Shown: positions 8,978 through 19,500 of the stretch, piece after piece
Position numbering within the stretch: position 1 is the first letter of the stretch
Layout: the number at the start of each line of letters is the position of its first letter
Assembly (NCBI GenBank): GCA_036346405.1
Contig: CM070557.1
Coordinates: forward strand, 54,194,016-54,258,015
Length of the DNA stretch: 64,000 bases
Direction: 5' to 3'
Origin: Phyllostachys edulis
Taxonomy: Eukaryota > Streptophyta > Magnoliopsida > Poales > Poaceae
Notes under the pieces: generated by a model
The model's input: the letters and a program-made list of their open reading frames with translations, nothing else
Database searches by the model: none
Told to the model about the DNA's origin: nothing
Made by a program: the position numbers and the translations under genes

Positions 8978-10390
8978 CGGCGCCAGAGTTAGCCGCCGCC
9001 CTCTCCCTATTTCTCCCTATATCAGCTGCTCACAGCACCTCATGAACTTTGATTCCATGCACAGGGTCATGCAATGCAGTGGTAGTAATAAGAAGAAGAA
9101 AGGGATCGGGGACGTGAGATGCAGATGGAGATAGAGATAGGGGAAGAGGGGGAAAGGTCTTCCCAGGTTAGTTCGCACCACAGCATGCAGATGCAGGTAG
9201 CTATGGCGCCTACCAGACTTCCAAGATAAGTCGGATACTCGGATCAGAGAAAGTTGCACACATCACATATTCACATGGCTTCAGAAAAGTGGACTGGGAT
9301 TTCAAAAGCTGGGAAGAGTGCTGTAATACCTGTCTCATTATCAGTCCAGTACTTCAGTTCGTTAATACCGAAAGGTTTTTTTTTTTTGCAATAATGTCTG
9401 CTGAATTGTTTAGCATTGTTGTTTCGGGTAGAAACCATCTCTAAACACACATATTATTACTATTATTTGAAAAATCTCTAAACACGCCTCTTAAAATATT
9501 GTTCTGTTAGCAGTAGCACCGTATCATTTCATCAGATAGAATCTTTTTCTGCTCACACGTTAGTTCAGTGTTAGTTCCTTCTTGCCTCTTTTGGTTAGGG
9601 TGATGCCACATGGACATTCCAAATTCTTTATGGCTCAGCGCCCCTGCCTCAATTTAATCCACAGGATCTATAGTTTTCTTAAGTAGCGTCAGGTGAAACA
9701 TATCGGCAGATTTCCTGGCTAGCTTGGCTCCAGGCAGCAAGTGAGAATCGCACGAAGAAAGATGCAATGCCATCCATTTCTCAGATAGCAACGTCGCTTT
9801 TCGTTTATTTCACTTCCACACAACTTTAGGCAATTCTATCTGTTTCACTTCCACACAACTTTAGGCAATTTTCTATCAGTTTCACTTCCACACAACTTTA
9901 GGCAATCCTATCTGTTTCACTTCCACACAACTTTAGGCAGTTAGCATCGTTGGAGACTGAATATCTTTGACGGATCATGTACTATTGAAAATGAAATAGT
10001 AGATTCCGACATATGTGTACAGTTCTCTGCAGCTAAGTCCAATCTCCAATGGGAAGGCGACTAGGAGAATCGGCCAGAGTTTCTCCAATGGATTTGCGTT
10101 GGTTGACGAATCATGAACTGAAGTTCAGCAAGTGGCAGCATATGCGGTGCAGTGTCACTGTTCCTTAATTACTCGATTCCAAATTTCTGAATCCATTGTT
10201 ATACTGTATGAAACCTTAAAAGAACAGAAAAGAAAGGGAAACAAAATAAGAGCAAGCCACTCGTTCCCGGTCTGATCGAACCGTTGAAATAAAAATTCCA
10301 CGCATTTTTCTTCTTTTTTCTTTTCGCTAATTATTATCAGCGAGACGACCACTTCAGAGGCTACGACTGTAGCAGCACCACGACGGATGG
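8978..10390. other. Intergenic, no gene seen; upstream of the SnRK2 gene
   Basis: No convincing coding frame on either strand. It contains the four-copy tandem repeat at 9808-9940 and low-complexity T runs. From about 10390 to 10700 the sequence becomes C/T- and GC-rich, as expected for a grass promoter and 5' UTR, but I see no clear TATA box. Confidence 0.6.
9808..9940 (+). repeat. Tandem repeat, about 35 bp x 4
   Basis: Four adjacent copies begin TTTCACTTCCACACAACTTT at 9808, 9843, 9880 and 9915. Copies differ mainly in the CAATTCTATCTG tail, and the last is truncated. Confidence 0.9.
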
Positions 10391-10700
10391 TATGGCTACA
10401 TCGCTACGTCTCTCTCCTCCCACTTCGACCCAGCCAAGCCGCATCAAAAGGCCCCGAGCCCCCTTCCACACCGCAGCGCACTCCACACCTTCCTTCCCCT
10501 CTCGGCCTCTCCTCCTGCTTCTTTTCCTTGCTCGGTGGTTGCTTCCTTCCTCCCCGCGTTCTTGCCTCCACAGTCCACTTCCACTCACTGACTGCTCGGT
10601 TCTTGATTGCCCTGCCTGAGCTGGTAGCTGCTAGTACTACTTCTTGCTCCAGTCCTTGTGTCCAGACCACTGCCAATTCCGAGCTGTGAGAGGGGTGGAG

Positions 10701-13700
10701 ATGGAGCGGTATGAGGTGATCAAGGACATAGGGTCGGGAAACTTCGGGGTGGCCAAGCTGGTCAGGGATGTGAGGACCAAGGAGCTGTTCGCCGTCAAGT
10801 GCATCGAGAGGGGGCACAAGGTGAGCTGGAATGACTTTCCTTTGATTTATCATTCTGCCGTCAAGTTTGATCTTGGAGTGTGTTTGGTTGGTTAGATTGA
10901 TGCTTAGACCCAATTTTGGCAGGCGGATTATGATCGGAATCTTAATTTGTCAACTTCCTAGGTTTCGTTTTGGTTTGGGTTCTTGGTGTATAAAAAGGGC
11001 TCCTTTCTTTGGGTTGTTAGTTGTTACTGTTTACCTGGTACTTGGGTAGTTTTTTTCTAATTTGATCAGTTCCTACCCAGATATAGTTTGCTCGAGAGAT
11101 CGGATGATCCACTGTGCTACCGTTCCCCTGATATACTATGTTTTTCCGGCTGGAATTTTCTCTAAAGGAATTGAAGCTTTATATATGATTCCTAAACAAA
11201 CTTTATATATGGGTCTTGAATTTTGGCCACCTCCATAATTCACATCACACTTGACTGATCAATTCAGGTCTTCCTCTCCTTCTCACAGTTTCCAATTAAC
11301 GAGCTGAATTTTGCACCTGGGTACTGATTAGTCTAGCTCCGTCTGATGTTTAGCTTCCTGTGCTTTCGATTGGTTAAAGCTTGTATCTTCCTATGCACCT
11401 TAGTTTAAGCAGGACAAAAGTTTTCTTCAGCGGCCGTTTCGGCATCTGGGTTATGGGACAATTAAAAAATCTGCCCCCCGCTTTGCAGCTACGCTGTGAC
11501 CGAAGTGAATGTTCTGTCCAATTTTTAAGGTCTCCTTGGTTTGTATTAAGTTTTGTTTGATAATGCAAATTGCAAACTACATCTATTGTTTGTTCGTTTA
11601 AGGTGTAGTAGTCAAGTGGTTCTATCAGTTTCTAGGAAGCCGGTAGAGTTGAACCGGTCCAGAAGCAGCAAAAATCTGTCATGGTAGGTAAACGCACTTT
11701 GCTAAAAACAATTCGTATGATCATATCTATTAGCATGGGCTACTACTTCTTAGTTAAATGGATTTTATCACTGTAAGCTTGTAACGTTACATTTGATGCC
11801 GCTGCTTTAAGTTCACTTCAGTTTCCCACGGGCGCTTCAAGCATCTTTTTTAGGTGTCATCCTTGGCTCCTGAACATCCTTCAGTCAATCAGTGCTACTG
11901 TCATAGTGCACTATGCTGCTATGGCGATTATTCTTGGCTGATAATGAGGAGTTGGATTTATGTATCTAGCTTTATCTAGCTTTATCAGTCGATTAGTTGC
12001 TTATGTTATTTTAGAGTTCATTGTATGTGTTCTGATTTTTTAGTCATTTTTTTACACAACCACATTTTCCCCCCACTTGTTATGGTCACCACCTCTTACC
12101 ATTTTCATTTTTCACATTTCATTGCTTCTTTCTAATATAATGTTCACTTTAACTCATTTGAGCTCTACAAAGTTGTTTTGATACGATGTTTGAGTATCTT
12201 TAGTTTGTCAACTAACGCTTTAAATTTTTTACTTCTGCTTTCATAGTGCACTATGCTGCTATGGCGATTATTCTTGGCTGATAATGAGGAGTTGGATTCA
12301 TGTATCTAGGTTTATCTAGCTTTATCAGTCGATTAGTTGCTTATGTTATTTTAGAGTTCATTGTATGTGTTCTGATTTTTTAGACATTTTTTTACACAAC
12401 CACATTTCCCCCCCACCTGTTATGGTCACCACCTCTTACCATTTTCATTTTCCCCATTTCATTGCTTCTTTCTAATATAATGTTCACTTTAACTCATTTG
12501 AGCTTTACAAAAGCTGTTTTGATACGATGTTTGAGTATCTTTAGTTTGTCAACTAACCATTTAATTTTTTTACTTCTGCTTTCACAGATTGACGAGAATG
12601 TCCAAAGGGAGATTATGAACCACAGATCGCTGGGGCATCCAAACATAGTTAGATTCAAGGAGGTAAGTCCCTTCTGCCTGTGGAAGTAATAGAAACTCCA
12701 AACTTTAAATTCAATATTATCATTAAAATTGATTATAAATTTGCTAATATAAGTACCAACAAAGTCCCATAATTCTGGAAAATTCACAACACATTTTATA
12801 AATTTGCTAAACTTCCTTAATGAAAAGACATGCAGTTCTCCTGCATGTTCATTTTTTGGGCTAAACTTGTCAGTGTTTTTTCCAAAACATTCTTCAAACT
12901 TAATAAAAACTTTGGCAGTGTGTTTTACAAAACATTCTTCAAACTTCATGAACTTTTGTGTAGAAATTCATAAAATAACTTCCTATATTTGAATGATTAC
13001 CAAAACAAAAATAGTATGCTGTAATGCTCAATTCTAAACTCTTCTCAGCTTCTGGCCCGTACCAGTTCCAGCAAGAAAGTGATGTTTATCTGTATTCCAT
13101 CCTCACATTCGAATAGGACAAATGGAATATGTAAAGAAAAACTGTATCCTAGTGGCCGAGTTTGAAGGACTCTTCTGATGGTGACTCATACCTTTATGTT
13201 CTAGTATAGCCGTCCTAGAGCTTTTGCTATTTTGAGTGGTTCTGGGCATATGCTATGCGTGGCCATGAACTTGTGTGGAAGAATATTTCCGTAGATCCTT
13301 ACTGTGAACACTTCTAGGATGCTTCCTTTTTCTTCTTCTTTCCCTGTGTAGGACTTGTAGGCTGCTTCTTTCAACTGTTTGGAAGAATGTGTTAATTCTG
13401 TTGGATGCTTATCAGCATTCAGCAGCTATATGTAGCTTGTCCTAGCGCCATGCCCTGTAACTTGGGTAAGTACTGTGTGGTTGAGGCTTGAGACAGCTCT
13501 CAATGACCTTTCTGTGAAGATCTCATAATTGCTTAAGGCTATAATCTAATCATTCATTAAATGACTACTGGAAGTGACAGTGACCTAGCAAGATGTTATA
13601 GCATCATGTTCAAGTGTTGAAGGTCAGTGTTATTTCTAGTGTTTGTTTGCATGCGATACATGCCGCTGCAGTTCACACTAACTGATCTACTATTAAAAAA

Positions 13701-15676
13701 GAGGTTTGAGGATGGGAGGGACAGTTTATTACTTGAAAACAAGGACCAACCAAAATTAGTTTAAAATTAGCCCCAGAATCTAACTTAAATACACTCTTGT
13801 TTTTTTTCAGGATACCTTAGTGGCACACACAATAAGAAATGTCCATTCTGGTTATGTTCGTTGTAACGGAATTGTCTGCAAGATATATTGATAAATTGCT
13901 AGTGTAGTAATTCAGATTCCTGATTCTATGAGTGACCGATTTGCAGCCCATTCTTTTCACAATGTCAGAAAATACTTAGTATTTGACATAACTAGGTTTT
14001 AAGGAGTTAAGTGGATAACTATATTTGTGTTACTGTTAGGAGTAGAGGTAGCGGTAGCAATTTTCAAGCGATTTAGCTTCGTGTTCAGGTAGAGGTGGAA
14101 GTGTCTTTCTAACTTGTAAACCTGAGGAATCTCCAGTTCTTAATGCAAAAGATGCGCAGCCCTCATGCGTGTTCTCAAAAAAAAAATAAGTTGATAGCTA
14201 TATATATATATCAAGAACTTTGTTTATTTCCTTGGAGAATTAAAACTTACTACGTCTTAGTTTAAATCTATTATCATATCCAGATTGCAAACTCAAAGAG
14301 AGCACTTAGTTTTTCAGGTTGTGCTAACTCCCACACATTTGGCCATAGTTATGGAATATGCTGCTGGCGGTGAGCTATTCGAAAGGATCTGTGGTTCTGG
14401 GAGATTTGGCGAGGATGAGGTAGAGAATATTTACTACAATCTGTGATACTTAAGTAGTTAAGGGCGTGTTGTTCTATTGATGGCTTATTTATTCTTATCA
14501 ACAGGCCAGGTTCTTCTTCCAACAACTGATTTCAGGGGTTAGCTATTGCCATTCCATGGTACAAAATTATTTCAAATTAAGTTACCATAGCAACTTAAAA
14601 GTAGTACATTGTACATAATACTATCTTCTGTTATCGCCGCAGCAAATCTGTCACAGAGATTTGAAACTAGAAAATACTCTCTTGGATGGGAGCCAAGCGC
14701 CTCGGCTTAAGATATGTGATTTCGGTTACTCCAAGGTAGTCCAGAGCAGATTGTGACCTTTAATAACCACTGGCCTGCCAACTAGACCATTATACTTACT
14801 CTTGATTTTCTTTACAGTCCTCTGTCCTGCACTCTCAGCCGAAATCAACCGTTGGCACCCCAGCTTACATCGCTCCCGAGGTCCTTTCAAGAAAGGAATA
14901 CGATGGAAAGGTAATTTGTGCTTTTCTATTTCTCATTTGCAATAGTCTAATTTCTACAAGTCACCCTCAAATCTCACACCATGTACAATTTAGGTCGCTG
15001 ATGTTTGGTCTTGTGGAGTAACTCTATATGTGATGCTTGTGGGCGCTTATCCTTTTGAGGACCCTGACGAACCAAGGAACTTCCGCAAGACAATTACTGT
15101 GAGTTCATCTAGCAATCAACTATGTCAATGGGATTCCTTTCCTCATTTCGTTTTGTTTAGCTCAGCTCATGCTGCACCTTAATGCGTGGGAATAAAAGTT
15201 TATAAGATCCTTGCAGCGGATACTCAGCGTACGATACTCGATTCCTGATTATGTCCGGGTTTCAATGGAATGCAGACATCTGCTGTCCCGAATTTTCGTG
15301 GCGAACCCTGAGCAAGTAATTCTTCTCTCAAAACACTTGTGCTTCTACAGTAGACGAAACATAGAATTGTCGTATTCTCATTAGTCAGCTCGTGCAGCGA
15401 ATAACCATCCCAGAGATCAAGAAACACCCGTGGTTCCTCAAGAACCTGCCCATCGAGATGACCGATGAGTACCAGATGAGCCTGCAGATGGTCGACGTCA
15501 ACGCCCCCTCGCAGAGCCTGGAGGAGATCATGGCTATCATACAGGAGGCGCGGAAACCGGGCGAAGGATCGAAGCTTTCGGGGCAGCTGCCCGGACTAGG
15601 GAGCATGGACCTGGATGACATCGACGCCGACGACGTGGACATCGAGGACAGCGGCGACTTCGTGTGCGCGTTGTGA
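10701..15676 (+). CDS. SAPK2: SnRK2-type Ser/Thr protein kinase, SAPK2-like (subclass II)
   Basis: Phosphorylates Ser/Thr targets in osmotic-stress and ABA signalling (family knowledge). Nine exons with GT-AG borders: 10701-10820, 12588-12662, 14318-14419, 14505-14558, 14643-14735, 14818-14910, 14994-15098, 15217-15315, 15398-15676. They join without a stop into 339 residues, the length I recall for rice SAPK2. Visible: glycine loop GSGNFG (11-16), Lys33, Glu48, HRDLKLEN (121-128), DFG (143-145), activation-loop Ser158/Thr159 in KSTVGTPAYIAPE, the SnRK2 box around LEEIMAIIQEARKPG, and an acidic Asp-rich tail ending GDFVCAL. The start MERYEVIKDIG matches the subclass. Introns 1 and 2 are long (about 1.7 kb each); intron 1 carries a 340-bp tandem duplication. 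Paralogue assignment within subclass II is by memory of sequences. Confidence 0.95.
11901..12586 (+). repeat. 340-bp tandem duplication in intron 1 of the SnRK2 gene
   Basis: The segment starting TCATAGTGCACTATGCTGCT at 11901 repeats from 12241 with few differences. The second copy runs into the exon 2 acceptor (TTCTGCTTTCACAG at about 12574-12587). The first copy ends in the same pyrimidine tract followed by CATAG (12242-12246), so the 3' splice-site context is duplicated too. Confidence 0.9.
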
Positions 15677-16271
15677 CGAGCAGACGTGGTTCAGGCGAAG
15701 AAGCCGCCGTGAACTCTCTTTGTGGTCTTTTGTAATGTGCTGATCCTTTTGCTATGTCGTCGTTCATTTCAGAGAGTTCCATTTTGTTGTTGTATCACAT
15801 GCTTTTCTGTAACCGAGGTAGTGACGCTGTGGATAAATACTATACTTTTCGTACGTTGGTGTTCTTAGCTGAATTCTTGGTGTCCTGCTTTCCTTTGTGC
15901 CTTGCATGAATTGGGCGGTTTCATGAATCTCGTAATGCTCATGCATCATGACTGACTTCATCTTGGTTCTTGGGCTGGTTTCTTGATGCATTGCATATTT
16001 GCATGCTGATGCTGCTGTACCAAGTCTAGCAGACTTGGGCAAGTTTAGCTTTCTTGGCCTTGTGCTGAATATAGTTTCACCTGCTAAGTTATATTAAACA
16101 TGATAACAGAGAAATACAAAATGTATTTTTGTAGAGAGAGAAATGCAAAATTTCGATGACATAAAGACGAGAGATACGGCTCTATTTAGTGGCGAAAAGG
16201 AAAATTTTCTCTAGAAAAATAGTTGCAAACTTATAATAACGGGGAATTTCGGTCGATTTTTTTTTCGGGAT
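15677..16271 (+). other. 3' flank of the SnRK2 gene, no further gene
   Basis: Probably includes the 3' UTR just after the stop. The rest is A/T-rich with no coding frame. Confidence 0.6.
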
Positions 16272-16544
16272 AAAGCAATTGGGCCGCTTCAAGTGTGCAA
16301 ACCATATGCGGACATACAAACCCACTATCCACTTTCGGTCTTCTAATCAAATCCAACCGTGCAGGCCGCCCCGGACGGCCCAGATCGAGCGTCGCGAGTC
16401 GCGACCCCAACCCATCTCCCCGCGACTCCGCCCACTAGACCATCTCAGTACTGTACCCTCTCGCCCAAAACCCTAGCCCTCGCGCCGCCGCTCCCCCAGC
16501 GCTCGCGCTCCTGGCCGCCCGCGAGCTCGCGCAGCCACGCAACC
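16272..16544 (+). promoter_or_regulatory. Duplicated ribosomal-protein promoter, TATA box deleted
   Basis: Retains a TGGGCC (site II-like) element near 16280, GGCCCA near 16377 and a telo-box-like AAACCCTAG at about 16468, the set typical of plant ribosomal protein genes. Where the intact gene reads CCACCCTATATAAACTCC, this copy reads CCACTAGACC, removing the TATA box. Confidence 0.75.
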
Positions 16545-19500
16545 ATGAAGGTACGCACTACTCCTCGCCTTACCCGGCCAAATGGGTGAGCTTTCGATGC
16601 GCCTAGATGCGGTTTGTGGCTGTTTGGTGTTGTGATTCGTGTGGTTTTTGCGTTTGTTTCAGTTCAACATCGCGAACCCGACCACCGGGTGCCAGAAGAA
16701 GCTCGAGATCGATGACGACCAGAAGCTGTGAGTGTCTCCCGTCTTCCCATTCGTGTAATCGTGCTCTTATCCCTTAGATCAGTGGGGGTGCCATGTTGTT
16801 GTTTCGCCGCTGTCGTTTGGTGTTAGTGAGAAAGCGGGATTAGTTTTAAAACCTGCGCACGAATGTGTTTTCTATCAGGAATCGTATAGCTCCTTTTGTA
16901 ATTCGATTCGGTAGATTCATGTGATGGAGTAGTGTTAGTTTGGTGGATTCGTGTATGCTGCTGTCCCATTCGTGCAGCTGATATTTAATTTGTCAGGGGG
17001 ATTAGTTGTGTTATTTGGTTAACTTGGGTGATAGGAAAGTATAATTGTTGCTAGTACGTGTTAAACATGACGCTTTTATAAATGACAGTTTTAAAAGTGC
17101 TTCATGGCTGTTGAGCTGCTGGTATTTGGGGGTGGATTAGAGTGGAAGTGATTGCGAGGACTAATTCTATTGACGACAGCATGGTTATTAAGGCGGCGCT
17201 TAGGCGTCGCCTAAGCGGAAAGGCGCCGCTGGGGAGCAAGGCGTCGCCCCCGCCTTGCCGCGCATGCCTATGGTGTCTTCTGCTCGGAGCCTTCGGTTGA
17301 GAGGGAGGTAGAAGGAGAGAAGAGTGGAGCCGGGAGCTCACCTGGATCTAGGAGTTCGTCGACAAGTTGTGGGGGCCACCCGTTCGCCTATCTTCCTCAA
17401 GCCCGTTGCCGAGGACCTCTGGAACGACGACGACGGCCCCCTCCACTGTGCAAAGCCTCCGCCTCCGGATCTGTGCCGCCGCGCTTCCGCGACCGTCGCG
17501 CCGCGCCGCGGGCTTCATGCGCTGCCAATGGTGGAGATGCGGGGAGGGAATCCCTAATGTGCGTATCCTCCTCTGCCTCCAGCCTTTTACGAAGGCAAGA
17601 GTGCACTGAGGGCGTACGATCAAGATCCAATGGTGGAGATCAACCTTGGCACTGAGGGCGTACGATCAAGATCCAATGGTGGAGGTCAGCCTTGGCACTG
17701 GAATACCTCACTAGCATGATCTATGGCCGCACGTTCAATATCCAACGGTGGAGATCAAAGCCAAGGAAAAATGATCCAACGGTGGAGATCAAGCCAAGGA
17801 AAAATGGACGCCCTTGAATACCTCACTGGCCTTGATCCTAAAATGCTCATTTTATTTGCTAACTTAGCGCCTTAGCATGTTATTAAGGCATCGCCTCGCC
17901 TCGCGCCTTACCGCTTAAATGGTGTGAGGGGGGTGGGTCGCCTCGCCTCGCCTTACCGCCTTAATAACCATGGACGATAGTAGCTGTGAGCCACGGTAGT
18001 TGCTCTGGTTTTGATAGTGTTCAAACTTCAAACTTAGTTTCAAATGTGATAAGTTGTTGGTTGCATTTGAGAGTTCTCTTTTGTTGTATATTTGTTAGGA
18101 CACAAAGGTATAGCAAGGTATCTTTCTTTTAGTATGTTATTCATTGGGGTAGCACCGTAGCAGTGAGCCACAGGAGTTGCTCTGGTTTTGATGGTGTTAA
18201 AACTTAGTTTCAAATGTAACAAGTTGTTGGTTGCATTTGAGAGTCCTCTTTGGTTGTATATTTGTTAGGACACAAAAGGTATAGCAAGGTATCTTTCTTT
18301 TAGTATGTTATTCATTTGGGCTGCAATTTGTATTGTCATGGTTGGTTGTGAATTGCTTGTTGGACAGGTAAGTAGTAAATAGCATTGAGAGTGGTAAACC
18401 TCTTATGCCACCTTTTGCTTATTGGATTCAAGAGCATGAAAACATCACGCACAGCTAGATCCTAAGATAACTTGACTGTTCTACTTATTGAATTACTGAC
18501 AAATAGTTTCAACTATTTGTAATAATTAGCCCTCAATAGTACTCACCAGTTTATAGTGGAGTATAGAAAACTATAGAGACCCTATGATCTTAATATTACT
18601 AGTCGAACTAGTTCTTTGTGCTGTCTAAAAATATGACAGTGGGTGTTTGTCAGGACAGAAAATCAACTGTTTTTTAGACTGCAATTGTTCTTTTGAAAAA
18701 ATTATGTAGTTTACTTCTAAAATTAAAGTTATAGCAGGCATTTGGGTGTTCAATGATCTGTAAACAATGTGTGCCTTTTGTTGGCTAGCTTGTTAGAAAT
18801 TCACGCTATCCCTTTTTTTGCACCTGTTCTGTTTTTTCATATGGATATCTAATGCCTTTTTAATGATCTGTAAACAATGTGTGCCTTTTGTTGTCTACCT
18901 TGTTAGAAATTCACGCTATCCCATTTTCTGCACCTGTTCATGTTTTTTCATATGGATATCTAATGCCTTTTTATGAACTACAGGCGTGCCTTGTATGACA
19001 AAAGGATCTCTCAGGAGGTCAGCGGTGACGCTCTGGGCGAGGTAATGTACTGACAGCCAATTTCATGATACTTAATCCGTACGCTGATTTTGTGTTCAAA
19101 GATGTGATGTGTAACATTTCTTGGTTTTTTCAGGAATTCAAGGGTTATGACTTCAAGATCATGGGGGGCTGTGACAAGCAAGGTTTCCCAAAGGCCGCCG
19201 CCACCGAAGCCGACGGCGAGAGGAAGGCTGAAGTCCGGTAAGCACATCGAACGCCTCGTCCTAGCGAAATCAACAGGATAGGTCTAAAAAAATTCGCACT
19301 GGTTTGGTTGCTTGCAGCGATGACGCGCCGAAGCTGCTCGCTGCCTTAAAGGAGATGAAGGATGGGCTCGACCTCGTCAGGGGCAAGGTCGAGGCCCTCA
19401 CCCGAAAGGTACCCGTTTCCCTCCTCGCAAGCTCCCCCAACTCTCGCCCTTCACGGAATGATGGCAGCGAGGCGATTGACAGCCAGAATTGGGGACGACT

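Larger units (their letters stand above)
16272..19190 (+). repeat. Segmental duplication: eS6 promoter to part of exon 4 (copy fused to neuroguidin)
   Basis: Collinear with 32203-34228 through promoter, exons 1-3, all introns and half of exon 4, with near-identical introns by eye. Differences in this copy: loss of the TATA box, a 793-bp TIR element (17180-17972), and an extra 110-bp tandem unit (18752-18971). Homology stops at GGTTTCCCAA (19183-19192). Confidence 0.93.

Noticed and set aside
16279..16589. Separate small proline-rich genes in the duplicated promoter
   Set aside because: Frames overlap the leader and first exon of the eS6 copy; composition only.
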